This document shows, piece by piece, positions 34,203 to 42,143 of a DNA stretch of 64,000 nt. How positions within the stretch are numbered: position 1 is the first letter of the stretch; each line of letters begins with the position of its first letter. The notes beneath the pieces are model-generated. The model searched no databases, had not been told where the DNA came from, and saw only the letters and a list, made by a program, of their open reading frames with translations. The stretch is from an uncultured Bacteroides sp. (GTDB lineage Bacteria > Bacteroidota > Bacteroidia > Bacteroidales > Bacteroidaceae). The stretch spans positions 1 to 64,000 of the forward strand of contig CALADS010000094.1 of assembly GCA_937890825.1 (NCBI GenBank), in the 5' to 3' direction. Both the position numbers and the translations under genes were made by a program.

Positions 34203-36467
34203 ATGGTGAATTTAAGGCGTTTGCTCCAGTTCTGTTTTGCCTGTGTGTGTCTCTGTATATGCTTGCCGCAGGTCTTTGCCCGTAATTCTGTCAATCCTTA
34301 TGGAAAGAGTGGAGGTGCGGCGGATTCCATTATGGAGAAAGTTATTTTTTTTGCTCCTTTTTATGCAAGTATCGTTGATGATTATCGGGCAGAACTCTAC
34401 ATAAAGGGCAGAGTTAATATCAAGAAGAAGAATCATATCATTCGTTTTTTGCCTACCATGTTTCGCTTGCGTAAAGGGGTTAGGGAATATCTTATAGAGA
34501 CTTATAGTGATTTGCATTTTACGGCTCCAGATATCTACGACCAAAAGGTAAAGGCCAGTGTAGGTACTGCATCCGAGTTTTGGGAAGCTGATGGGCGTTT
34601 GCTGGAATATTTTCATGTAAATATCTATGCTGAAACATTGCTGTATGATAAACTGATTTCCCCTTTGTCGCCGAATGCCCGAAAGTATTATACTTATTAT
34701 ATCGATTCAATCAGTGGAGAGTCTCATAACCGACAGTTTAAAATTCGCTTTTTACCCAAGAGCAAGAGTTTTCAGCTGGTAGGAGGCTATATGGTGGTCA
34801 GCGAGCATGTGTGGAGTATTCGTGAAATTCGCTTTGCCGGTCGCTCCGAGATGTTTCGTTTTGATAATTGCTTGAAAATGGGCGAAGTGGGTAATCCGGA
34901 TGAGTTTTTGCCTACCCATTATCGGGTTGGCGGTACCTTCCGTTTTTTAGGAAATATTATAGAAGGCGATTATGTAGCCTCTCTTCACTATAAAGACATC
35001 AAGCAGAAAGCACCTCATGTGCAGCCTCGTAAAACGTCTAAATCCAAGTACGATTTAAGCGAGTCGTATACATTGCGCACCGATACCAATGCTTATCAGC
35101 GGGATACAGCTTTTTTCAATGCCTTGCGCCCGCTGCCTCTGACGCATCATGAACAGGCGCTCTATACCGATTATTTCATGCGCAAGGATACGCTGGGAGT
35201 GAAGAAACGACCGAACAAGACTTTGGAGTTTTGGGGAGAAATCGGAGATGCTCTGATCAGCCGTTATACAGTAGATTTAGATAAATTGGGCAGCGTGCGC
35301 TGTTCGCCGCTGATTAATCCTTTCTTGTTGAGTTATAGTGGAACCAACGGTATCTCTTATAGACAGGAGTTTAAGTATAATCGACTCTTCGAGGGTGACC
35401 GCCTGCTGCGTATCGTACCCCGTATAGGTTATAACTTCAAGCAAAAGGAATTTTACTGGAGGGTGCGCAGTGATTTTAACTATTGGCCCGAAAAGCGTAG
35501 TGCGCTTCATGTGGAATTTGGTAACGGTAACCGGATTTATAGCAGTGAAATGCTGGACGACTTGAAAGCGATTCCTGACAGCATCTTTGATTTCGACCAG
35601 ATACATTTGGATTATTTCAAGGATTTATATGGTAAGATACGTCATAGTTGGGAGATTGTGAACGGCCTGACACTGGAAGTGGGGCTTTCTATGCATCACC
35701 GTACTGAGGCCAAACGTTCAAAGTTCGTATTGCTGTATCCCGATGCACCTCCTGTAACCCGCGCTTCTACAGACATCCCTACAGACATCCCTTCGCTGTT
35801 GCCCGATTTGGATGCCGATTTTATGAATCGATTCCGGCATTCCTATAATAGTTTCGCTCCGGGCGTGCGGCTCACTTGGACACCGGGACAATATTATTAT
35901 ATGGATGGTAACCGTAAGATAAATCTGCATTCCAAATATCCCACCTTCTCTTTTGATTGGGAACGGGGAATCAAAGGGATATTCCGCAATTCGGGCCGTT
36001 ACGAACGGTTCGAATTTGATGTGCAGTATAATCTGCCCCTGGGATTTATGAATGATTTGTATCTGCGATTCGGGTGGGGGGCATTTACGCAGCAAGACGA
36101 GTTGTATTTCGTAGACTTCTCCAATTTGAGGCGGTCTAATTTGCCGACGGGCTGGAATGACGACATCGGCGGAGTATTTCAGCTACTGGACGGACGCTGG
36201 TATAACTCCTCACGAAAATATGTGCGTGGAAATGTAGTGTACGAAGCCCCCTTTCTGCTATTGCCGCATTTAAGGAGGTACACTCAGTATGTAATCAATG
36301 AACGCTTGTATCTCAATACTTTGTTTGTACCCCATTTGAAGCCTTATATAGAAGTAGGGTATGGCATTGGCACACACGTGTTTGATTTTGGTGTCTTTAC
36401 CAGTTTTGCCAACTGGAAATACCAGGAAGTCGGGGTGAAATTCACTTTTGAATTATTCAATCGATAA
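34203..36467 (+). CDS. DUF5686-family outer-membrane protein
   Basis: This 754-aa protein starts with a signal peptide (ending near VFARN, residue about 27). The N-terminal part (about 45-260) contains IMEKVIFFAPFYASIVDDYRAELYIKG, then a middle region and a C-terminal beta-barrel-like region (about 370-754) with alternating Tyr/Trp/Arg strands ending YQEVGVKFTFELF. This fits DUF5686 proteins of Bacteroidetes, which are predicted outer-membrane barrels of unknown job. The start may be internal to a 25-nt leader from the 34164 promoter. No partner gene is evident. Confidence 0.8.
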   Translation: MVNLRRLLQFCFACVCLCICLPQVFARNSVNPYGKSGGAADSIMEKVIFFAPFYASIVDDYRAELYIKGRVNIKKKNHIIRFLPTMFRLRKGVREYLIETYSDLHFTAPDIYDQKVKASVGTASEFWEADGRLLEYFHVNIYAETLLYDKLISPLSPNARKYYTYYIDSISGESHNRQFKIRFLPKSKSFQLVGGYMVVSEHVWSIREIRFAGRSEMFRFDNCLKMGEVGNPDEFLPTHYRVGGTFRFLGNIIEGDYVASLHYKDIKQKAPHVQPRKTSKSKYDLSESYTLRTDTNAYQRDTAFFNALRPLPLTHHEQALYTDYFMRKDTLGVKKRPNKTLEFWGEIGDALISRYTVDLDKLGSVRCSPLINPFLLSYSGTNGISYRQEFKYNRLFEGDRLLRIVPRIGYNFKQKEFYWRVRSDFNYWPEKRSALHVEFGNGNRIYSSEMLDDLKAIPDSIFDFDQIHLDYFKDLYGKIRHSWEIVNGLTLEVGLSMHHRTEAKRSKFVLLYPDAPPVTRASTDIPTDIPSLLPDLDADFMNRFRHSYNSFAPGVRLTWTPGQYYYMDGNRKINLHSKYPTFSFDWERGIKGIFRNSGRYERFEFDVQYNLPLGFMNDLYLRFGWGAFTQQDELYFVDFSNLRRSNLPTGWNDDIGGVFQLLDGRWYNSSRKYVRGNVVYEAPFLLLPHLRRYTQYVINERLYLNTLFVPHLKPYIEVGYGIGTHVFDFGVFTSFANWKYQEVGVKFTFELFNR

Positions 36468-36542
36468 ACCACGAAAACAGAACGAACTGTTTTCTGAATA
36501 AGAATCTAGCAGCTTCTTGTCTTATGCTAACAGCCGATTTAA

Positions 36543-36580
36543 ATGCAGATAGCTGCATGGACGTTTGCAGCTATCTGCAT
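36543..36580. repeat. Perfect 15-bp inverted repeat upstream of rpsA
   Basis: ATGCAGATAGCTGCA (36543-36557) is the exact reverse complement of TGCAGCTATCTGCAT (36566-36580), with an 8-nt spacer. No T tract follows. It lies 76 bp after the DUF5686 stop and 60 bp before the rpsA -33 box, so it may end the upstream transcript or bind a protein. Confidence 0.8.
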
Positions 36581-36639
36581 GGCAACTTGCAGACAGGTAC
36601 ATTTAATTCATTGAATAAGTAGGGATTTTGCAAAGGTTT

Positions 36640-36671
36640 TTTGGCAGTTCGGAAAAAACATTCTATCTTTG
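36640..36671 (+). promoter_or_regulatory. rpsA promoter
   Basis: The -33 TTTG (36640-36643) and -7 TATCTTTG (36664-36671) are separated by 20 bp, the ideal Bacteroides spacing. Confidence 0.85.
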
Positions 36672-36734
36672 CGCCCGATTATAGAGTCCATATAAAGTCT
36701 CACTTAATTAAAGAGTTAAACAAATTATTTATTA

Positions 36735-38531
36735 ATGGAAAATTTAAAGAATGTTGCTCCCCTGGAAGACTTCAACTGGGAAGCTTATGAAAACGGTGAA
36801 ACCGTATCAAATGTAAGTCATGAAGACTTGGAAAAGGCGTATGACAATACGCTGAACAAGGTTAACGACCGTGAGGTAGTTGACGGTACCGTAATCGCAA
36901 TGAACAAGCGTGAAGTAGTTGTGAACATCGGTTACAAATCAGACGGTATCATTCCGATGAATGAATTCCGTTACAATCCTGACTTGAAGGTAGGTGATAC
37001 TGTAGAAGTATACATCGAAAATCAGGAAGACAAGAAGGGACAACTCGTTCTTTCTCACCGCAAAGCTCGCGCTACTCGTTCTTGGGATCGCGTAAATGCA
37101 GCTTTGGAAAATGAAGAAATCATCAAGGGTTACATCAAGTGCCGCACGAAGGGTGGTATGATTGTTGACGTATTCGGTATCGAAGCATTCTTGCCGGGTT
37201 CTCAAATCGACGTTAAGCCTATCCGTGACTACGATGTATTCGTTGGTAAGACAATGGAATTCAAAGTGGTTAAGATTAACCAGGAATTCAAGAACGTTGT
37301 GGTATCTCACAAGGCTCTTATTGAGGCTGAATTGGAACAACAGAAGAAGGAAATCATCGGTAAACTCGAAAAAGGTCAAGTACTTGAGGGTACCGTTAAG
37401 AATATCACTTCCTATGGTGTATTTATCGACTTGGGTGGCGTAGACGGTTTGATTCACATCACAGACCTGTCTTGGGGCCGCGTAAGCGATCCGAAGGAAG
37501 TTGTAGAATTGGATCAGAAGCTGAACGTGGTTATTCTCGACTTCGACGACGAGAAGAAGCGTATCGCTTTGGGTCTGAAGCAACTCACTCCGCATCCTTG
37601 GGATGCACTGGATCCTAACTTGAAGGTTGGTGACCACGTGAAGGGTAAAGTAGTCGTTATGGCTGACTACGGTGCATTCATCGAAATTGCTCCGGGTGTA
37701 GAAGGCTTGATTCACGTATCAGAAATGTCTTGGAGCCAGCACCTGCGCTCAGCTCAGGACTTCATGAAGGTAGGTGATGAAGTAGAAGCTGTAGTATTGA
37801 CACTGGATCGTGAAGAACGCAAGATGTCTTTGGGTATCAAGCAGCTGAAGGAAGATCCGTGGGAAACTATCGAACAGAAGTATCCTGTAGGCAGCAAGCA
37901 CACTGCTAAGGTTCGTAACTTCACTAACTTCGGTGTATTCGTAGAAATCGAAGAAGGTGTAGACGGTCTGATCCACATCTCTGACCTGTCTTGGACTAAG
38001 AAAGTGAAACATCCTTCTGAATTCACTCAGATTGGTGCAGACATCGACGTTCAGGTATTGGAAATCGACAAGGAAAACCGTCGCTTGAGCCTGGGTCACA
38101 AGCAGCTCGAAGAAAATCCTTGGGATGTATTCGAAACTGTATTCACTGTAGGTTCAGTACACGAAGGTACTATCATCGAAATGCTGGATAAGGGTGCTGT
38201 TGTAGCTCTTCCTTATGGCGTAGAAGGTTTCGCTACTCCGAAACACCTCGTTAAGGAAGATGGTTCACAAGCTCAGCCGGACGAAAAACTGGAATTCAAG
38301 GTAATCGAATTCAATAAGGATGCTAAGCGTATCATCTTGTCTCACAGCCGTATTTTCGAAGATGCTGCTAAAGCAGAAGAAAGAGCAGAAAAGAAGGCTG
38401 CCAAGAAGAACAACAGCAAGCGTGAAGAAGCTGCTCCGATGATTCAGAATCAGGCTGCTTCTACTACACTGGGTGATATCGATGCATTGGCTGCTTTGAA
38501 AGAACAGCTGGAAGCTGGTAACAATAAGTAA
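36735..38531 (+). CDS. rpsA: 30S ribosomal protein S1
   Basis: S1 (598 aa) brings mRNA to the ribosome. About six S1 OB-fold repeats can be followed, e.g. VDGTVIAMNKREVVVNIG, LEGTVKNITSYGVFIDLGGVDGLIHITDLSW, VKGKVVVMADYGAFIEIAPGVEGLIHVSEMSW and AKVRNFTNFGVFVEIEEGVDGLIHISDLSW (each quoted in part here). A Lys/Glu-rich tail precedes the C-terminus. It has a strong promoter and terminator, i.e. a monocistronic unit, as expected for a highly expressed gene in a genus that relies little on Shine-Dalgarno pairing. Confidence 0.96.
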   Translation: MENLKNVAPLEDFNWEAYENGETVSNVSHEDLEKAYDNTLNKVNDREVVDGTVIAMNKREVVVNIGYKSDGIIPMNEFRYNPDLKVGDTVEVYIENQEDKKGQLVLSHRKARATRSWDRVNAALENEEIIKGYIKCRTKGGMIVDVFGIEAFLPGSQIDVKPIRDYDVFVGKTMEFKVVKINQEFKNVVVSHKALIEAELEQQKKEIIGKLEKGQVLEGTVKNITSYGVFIDLGGVDGLIHITDLSWGRVSDPKEVVELDQKLNVVILDFDDEKKRIALGLKQLTPHPWDALDPNLKVGDHVKGKVVVMADYGAFIEIAPGVEGLIHVSEMSWSQHLRSAQDFMKVGDEVEAVVLTLDREERKMSLGIKQLKEDPWETIEQKYPVGSKHTAKVRNFTNFGVFVEIEEGVDGLIHISDLSWTKKVKHPSEFTQIGADIDVQVLEIDKENRRLSLGHKQLEENPWDVFETVFTVGSVHEGTIIEMLDKGAVVALPYGVEGFATPKHLVKEDGSQAQPDEKLEFKVIEFNKDAKRIILSHSRIFEDAAKAEERAEKKAAKKNNSKREEAAPMIQNQAASTTLGDIDALAALKEQLEAGNNK

Positions 38532-38559
38532 TTTTACTTAGCTGTATATCTATAAATGA

Positions 38560-38590
38560 AAGGGCATCTGCAAGGGCAGGTGCCCTTTTT
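38560..38590 (+). terminator. rpsA terminator
   Basis: AAGGGCATCTGC (38560-38571) pairs with GCAGGTGCCCTT (38576-38587) over 12 bp (one T-G pair) with a 4-nt loop. A T run follows. Confidence 0.9.
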
Positions 38591-38652
38591 GTCTGTAAAA
38601 AAACTGTAATCACTTCTTTTAACTCGACTTTTTTTTGTTTCTTTGTACGGTA

Positions 38653-39588
38653 ATGGAGAAATTTGAGTTACATATTTTAGGATGTGGGTCAGCTTTGCCT
38701 ACGACTCGCCATTTCCCTACGTCGCAGGTGCTGAACGTGCGCGACAAACTCTTTATGATAGATTGTGGCGAAGGGGCACAATTGCAGTTCCGGAAATCTC
38801 GTCTCAGGTTTTCCCGCTTAAACCACATTTTCATTTCCCATTTGCACGGAGACCATTGTTTTGGCTTGTTTGGCTTGATTTCTACGCTTAATCTCTTGGG
38901 TAGAACTGCTGCACTTCATATCTATTCTCCGGTAGGATTGGAGGAATTGCTGAATCCTATGTTGTCGTTTTTTAATCGGGAGATGACCTACAAGCTATGC
39001 TTTCATGAATTCGATACGAAGCAGTCTGCCGTAATTTATGAAGACCGTTCACTGACGGTTACTACGCTGCCTTTGCAGCACCGGTTGCCCTGTTGCGGAT
39101 TCTTGTTTGCAGAGAAGCCTACCCCTAATCATATCATCCGTGAAATGATCGATTTTTATCAAGTACCGTTGTATGAATTGAACCGTATCAAGAATGGTGC
39201 TGATTATGTAACTCCCGACGGCCGGCAGATTCCGAATGCAGTGCTTACACGCCCGTCGCTTCCTCCTCGTAGGTATGCTTACTGCTCCGATACCATCTAT
39301 CAGCCTTCTTTGGCCGCGACACTTGCTGGTGTAGATCTTCTCTTTCATGAGGCAACCTTTGCTTCATCAGAGGAAGTGCGTGCCCGTGAAACATTTCATA
39401 CCACCGCGGCTCAGGCAGCCCAATTGGCCAAAACTGCGGCAGTCAAGCGTTTGCTTATAGGGCATTATTCAGCCCGGTATGAAGATGAAACCGTTCTTCT
39501 GCAGGAAGCATCCGCCATTTTTCCGAACACTATCTTGTGCAGCGAAAATTTGTGCGTTCCCATCGAATATGAATCATCTAAAGAGTAG
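38653..39588 (+). CDS. rnz: Ribonuclease Z
   Basis: RNase Z (311 aa) trims the 3' trailer of precursor tRNAs, which matters here because tRNA-Val lacks an encoded CCA. It is a metallo-beta-lactamase-fold nuclease with FELHILGCGSALPTTRHFPTSQ, the zinc motif HLHGDHCFGL (about residues 62-71), the exosite region and C-terminal HTTAAQAAQLAKTA / GHYSARYED. The frame is open upstream to TTG 38635, but ATG 38653 gives the usual start. The stop overlaps the GTG that opens the frame of the sigma gene. Confidence 0.95.
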   Translation: MEKFELHILGCGSALPTTRHFPTSQVLNVRDKLFMIDCGEGAQLQFRKSRLRFSRLNHIFISHLHGDHCFGLFGLISTLNLLGRTAALHIYSPVGLEELLNPMLSFFNREMTYKLCFHEFDTKQSAVIYEDRSLTVTTLPLQHRLPCCGFLFAEKPTPNHIIREMIDFYQVPLYELNRIKNGADYVTPDGRQIPNAVLTRPSLPPRRYAYCSDTIYQPSLAATLAGVDLLFHEATFASSEEVRARETFHTTAAQAAQLAKTAAVKRLLIGHYSARYEDETVLLQEASAIFPNTILCSENLCVPIEYESSKE

Positions 39589-39605
39589 TGAAGCAAGTAG
39601 AAAGC

Positions 39606-40163
39606 ATGATGAATATTTCTTATAATGAACGTGAGGTGTTGGCTCTTTTGCAGGATGAGAGAACGCAAAAACGAGGTTTTGAACTGATTGTATCACAATA
39701 TAGTGAACAGCTTTATTGGCAAATACGTAGAATGGTGTTTTGTCATGAAGATGCCAATGATTTACTGCAGAACACCTTTATCAAGGCATGGACAAATATT
39801 GATTATTTCAGGGCAGAAGCCAAACTGTCTACCTGGCTCTATCGTATAGCCTTGAATGAATGCCTCACTTTTCTTCAGAAACAGCGTGCTGCCACCCTGA
39901 TTTCTATTGACGATACAGATGCCGCCATGCTGGATAAGCTGGAAAGCGATCCTTATTTTGCGGGAGATAAAATTCAGATGCTTTTGCAGAAGGCTTTGCT
40001 TACTTTACCTGAAAAACAGCGCATGGTGTTTAACTTGAAATACTATCAAGAAATGAAGTATGAAGAGATGTCAGAAATATTTGGTACGTCTGTAGGGGCT
40101 TTGAAAGCTTCCTATCATCATGCAGTGAAGAAAATCCAGCATTTTTTGGAAGAGGCTGATTAA
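39606..40163 (+). CDS. ECF-type RNA polymerase sigma factor
   Basis: This is a ~185-aa sigma factor: region 2 has HEDANDLLQNTFIKAWTNIDYFR and LSTWLYRIALNECLTFL; region 4 has LPEKQRMVFNLKYYQEMKYEEMSEIFGTSVGALKASYHHAVKKI. Possible starts are GTG 39588 (overlapping the rnz stop), ATG 39606 or ATG 39609; the choice is uncertain. The next two genes encode a small membrane protein and a secreted protein, forming a likely sigma / anti-sigma / periplasmic sensor set. It differs from the FecR-linked sigma at 19.4 kb and resembles envelope-stress ECF factors. Confidence 0.92.
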   Translation: MMNISYNEREVLALLQDERTQKRGFELIVSQYSEQLYWQIRRMVFCHEDANDLLQNTFIKAWTNIDYFRAEAKLSTWLYRIALNECLTFLQKQRAATLISIDDTDAAMLDKLESDPYFAGDKIQMLLQKALLTLPEKQRMVFNLKYYQEMKYEEMSEIFGTSVGALKASYHHAVKKIQHFLEEAD

Positions 40164-40211
40164 ACCATATCAAATGATTCGTGTCTAATGAATACAGAAA
40201 GGAGAATGCTT

Positions 40212-40571
40212 ATGAAAGAAGAAGATGCTATTTTAAGAAAAGTGGGAGTGGAGAACCCGTTTCAGGTTCCTGAAGGCTATTTCGACCGGCTTACTTCAGA
40301 AGTGATGAGTAATCTTCCGGAAAAGGAAACCTCTGTTTTTGTATCTAAAGAGCCTACGTTATGGGAAAAGGTAAAGCCCTGGACGTATATGGCTGCTATG
40401 TTTGCGGGGGCAGCTTTGATTATTCGTATAGCTTCCTCTAACCCCGCTTCCGATAGCGGCGATATAGCTTCTGATGAAATGGAAATAGAATATATTAGTG
40501 CCGTCGTAGATAATTCTATGCTGGATGATTATGCGCTTTATGTCTATTTGTCGGATGTAGATGTAGAGTGA
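40212..40571 (+). CDS. Small single-pass membrane protein, probable anti-sigma factor
   Basis: This 119-aa protein has a cytoplasmic N-terminus (residues about 1-55, with KVGVENPFQVPEGYFDRLTSEVM), one membrane segment (about 60-78, TYMAAMFAGAALIIRIA) and an acidic C-terminus. Position directly after the ECF sigma gene and topology support an anti-sigma role, but no named anti-sigma domain is recognised. ATG 40212 is preferred over ATG 40188 or 40206 because AAAGGAG lies 7 nt upstream. This is one of the few Shine-Dalgarno-like sites here. Confidence 0.7.
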   Translation: MKEEDAILRKVGVENPFQVPEGYFDRLTSEVMSNLPEKETSVFVSKEPTLWEKVKPWTYMAAMFAGAALIIRIASSNPASDSGDIASDEMEIEYISAVVDNSMLDDYALYVYLSDVDVE

Positions 40572-40572
40572 A

Positions 40573-41049
40573 ATGAATAGTTATAAAAAAAAACTGGAAA
40601 GAATGAAGAAACTGATTTTATTGGTTCTGTTGTCTGTATTGCTCCCTACAGTTTGGGCGGCAGACGGATGTAATCAGCACCGTTTAACTAGAGAAGAATT
40701 TCAAGCGAAGCAAAAAGCTTATATCATAGAAAAGGCTGGGTTGACGTCTGATGAAGCAGCCCGATTTTTTCCAGTCTACTTTGAGTTGCAAGACCGTAAA
40801 AAGATATTGCAAGATGAAGCTTGGCATCTGATGCGCGAAGGTAATGAAAAGGGAGTGACCGAGGCTAAGTACGAGGAAATATTGGAAGCGGTTTTTGACG
40901 CTCGTTTATCGATCGACGGATTGGACAAAACCTATTTTGATAAATTCAAGAAGATTCTTTCCTGTCGGAAAATTTTTTTAGTGCAGAAGGCTGAAATGAG
41001 ATTTCATCGCGAATTATTGCGTGAAATGCGTGGGAAAGGCAAAAAATAA
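40573..41049 (+). CDS. Small secreted protein, Spy/CpxP-like, of the ECF sigma operon
   Basis: This 158-aa protein has a signal peptide (MKKLILLVLLSVLLPTVWA, starting at residue 11 of the open frame; the true start may be ATG 40603). The mature part is helical and charged: LTREEFQAKQKAYIIEKAGLTSDEAARFFPVYFELQDRKK. This layout resembles Spy/CpxP/ZraP periplasmic sensors, and Bacteroidetes annotations often call it a sensor of the ECF sigma factor. It begins 1 bp after the anti-sigma stop. It may detect misfolded proteins or metals in the periplasm (inference). Confidence 0.72.
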   Translation: MNSYKKKLERMKKLILLVLLSVLLPTVWAADGCNQHRLTREEFQAKQKAYIIEKAGLTSDEAARFFPVYFELQDRKKILQDEAWHLMREGNEKGVTEAKYEEILEAVFDARLSIDGLDKTYFDKFKKILSCRKIFLVQKAEMRFHRELLREMRGKGKK

Positions 41050-41072
41050 AATTTTATTCTGTGATTTCTATG

Positions 41073-41102
41073 GGCTGGACGTATTGTCCAGCCTTTTGTT
41101 TT
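41073..41102 (+). terminator. Terminator of the sigma operon
   Basis: GGCTGGAC (41073-41080) pairs with GTCCAGCC (41086-41093), with a 5-nt loop and following TTTTGTTTT. Confidence 0.88.
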
Positions 41103-41339
41103 ACTAGCATGGGATGAAAAAAATAACTCCATGGATTGTTGAACGTGATTCCATGGATTCAGAATCTGCAGGTTTACAGTATTTTAGCTGCAGGTTAATT
41201 GTTTTGGGGCTGTAGGTTAATTATCCTTCAGCTGTAGCTTTGTCTTTTTCCTCTTTTTTTCTTTTACCAGGATAAATGCGGATCAACTGCATGGTAGGGG
41301 AGAATTTAGTGGGTATGTCTTGCCGGGGGGGATAAACCA
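41103..41339. other. Non-coding stretch with short reiterated motifs
   Basis: No gene is seen. CCATGGATT occurs twice (about 41131 and 41151), CTGCAGGTT twice, and a near copy CTGTAGGTTAATT follows. The pattern looks like a decayed or lineage-specific intergenic repeat. Confidence 0.5.
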
Positions 41340-41382
41340 AGAGACTTCCTTTCGTTTTTGAAAACGAGCAGGAAGTCTCTTA
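41340..41382. repeat. Hairpin with 12-bp perfect stem
   Basis: AAGAGACTTCCT (41340-41351) and AGGAAGTCTCTT (41371-41382) are inverted copies, with an inner CGTTTT/AAAACG pairing. No T run follows. Its role is unclear; it could end transcription of the small minus-strand ORF at 41442-41693, since it lies just beyond its stop. Confidence 0.65.
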
Positions 41383-41441
41383 TCTAACCAATTAATTGCT
41401 TTTTAGAATGTCGTTGCTTGCCAAAGAAGTGCAAGCTGATT

Positions 41442-41693
41442 TTATTTGATAAAGTGTGAATGAGTTGCCGGTTTATTTATAGAAGCAGAAATGGGTAGTT
41501 TCTCTTTTTTGATAGAGAATCTTTTCTTTGAATTGTATATATGATACGGTTGCTTTAAGTATAATATGGTAAGGCCAGGGTGCCATTCTGCATAGCACAC
41601 GATAGGATACCAACTGAATTTTCTGTCAGCTGTATCAGAAATAATAGTTGGAGCAAGTGTTTCCTTTGGAAACAGAAAACTAGTACGCGCCAT
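41442..41693 (-). CDS. Small orphan ORF, unknown
   Basis: This 83-aa open frame begins MARTSFLFPKETLAPT and contains RKFSWYPIVCYAEWHPG and a basic C-terminus. No family is recognised and no signal peptide or membrane segment is seen. Support is indirect: a -7-like box on the same strand (41895-41902) about 200 nt upstream and a hairpin just downstream (41340-41382). It may equally be a chance frame in decayed DNA. Confidence 0.3.
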   Translation of the reverse strand: MARTSFLFPKETLAPTIISDTADRKFSWYPIVCYAEWHPGLTILYLKQPYHIYNSKKRFSIKKEKLPISASINKPATHSHFIK

Positions 41694-41894
41694 AGAATAA
41701 TTACTTAAGAGTCACCTTAAAAATAAAGCAACAGGTTTGCTAATCATTCCTGCAAGACGGGACGCAGTACTAAAAATAAATAAGTTAAGAGAAAAGAGCC
41801 GTCCCACTACTTTCAGTCATACCCTCGAAAAAAGAGAACTGCCGAATTGCCTAGGTAGTGTAATTTCTCTGCAGCGTGTTGCTGCTTTGCGTTA

Positions 41895-41902
41895 CAAAGA
41901 TA
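41895..41902 (-). promoter_or_regulatory. -7-like element for the small minus-strand unit
   Basis: The minus strand reads TATCTTTG (TAnnTTTG). The next transcribed bases include a GCAGC-AACAC-GCTGC hairpin (41871-41885). No good -33 is visible. It would give a ~200-nt leader before the 83-aa ORF. Confidence 0.4.
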
Positions 41903-41966
41903 AGATTTATTTATTGCAATATTTTTTTTAAGTTATTAAAAAAAGTAAAGAGACTGGTTTCATTTT

Positions 41967-42051
41967 CTGCGTGCCGGGCTGGCCTTTGGCTCGTTTCTGG
42001 CCATGGAGTCATGTCTGGCCTTTAAGATGGCACAGGCACCCTTCTATGCGG
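41967..42051 (+). pseudogene. 85-bp copy of an internal MFS transporter segment
   Basis: This stretch aligns without gaps to 58488-58572, inside the intact MFS gene, with 80 of 85 bases identical. The reading frame is kept (begins LRAGLAFGSFLAM, ends QAPFYA). The similarity starts and stops abruptly, and neither side resembles the rest of that gene. It is an isolated fragment, not expressed as a protein. At its right edge it joins the truncated MmcQ-like gene. Confidence 0.85.
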
Positions 42052-42143
42052 AATGCTAGTGTAGATTCATCCAAGGGAACGTCCTCAGTGGCCTGTTGCA
42101 ATGATAGACAATAGTCTCTGACAGTTTCAATGTTCATGTTCAT
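42048..42143 (-). pseudogene. Truncated MmcQ/YjbR-like gene (first ~32 codons)
   Basis: On the minus strand an ATG overlapping the hybrid-sensor stop (ATGA at 42140-42143) opens MNMNIETVRDYCLSLQQA followed by TEDVPLDESTLAFR. This strongly resembles the N-terminus of MmcQ/YjbR-family proteins (MNIE..REYCLSL...TE..P.DE.TL.F). After FR the frame enters the antisense of the MFS fragment and stops at about 42009. The missing ~85 codons are not found nearby. It was probably once translated from the sensor transcript by stop-start coupling. Confidence 0.7.

Noticed and set aside
41737..41931. 64-aa plus-strand frame beside the small orphan unit
   Set aside because: It overlaps the minus-strand -7 box and leader, with no start context and no family resemblance.
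41340..42143. Retron, mobile element or CRISPR-like remnant
   Set aside because: No reverse transcriptase, transposase, terminal inverted repeats, target-site duplication or spaced repeats are visible near the scar.
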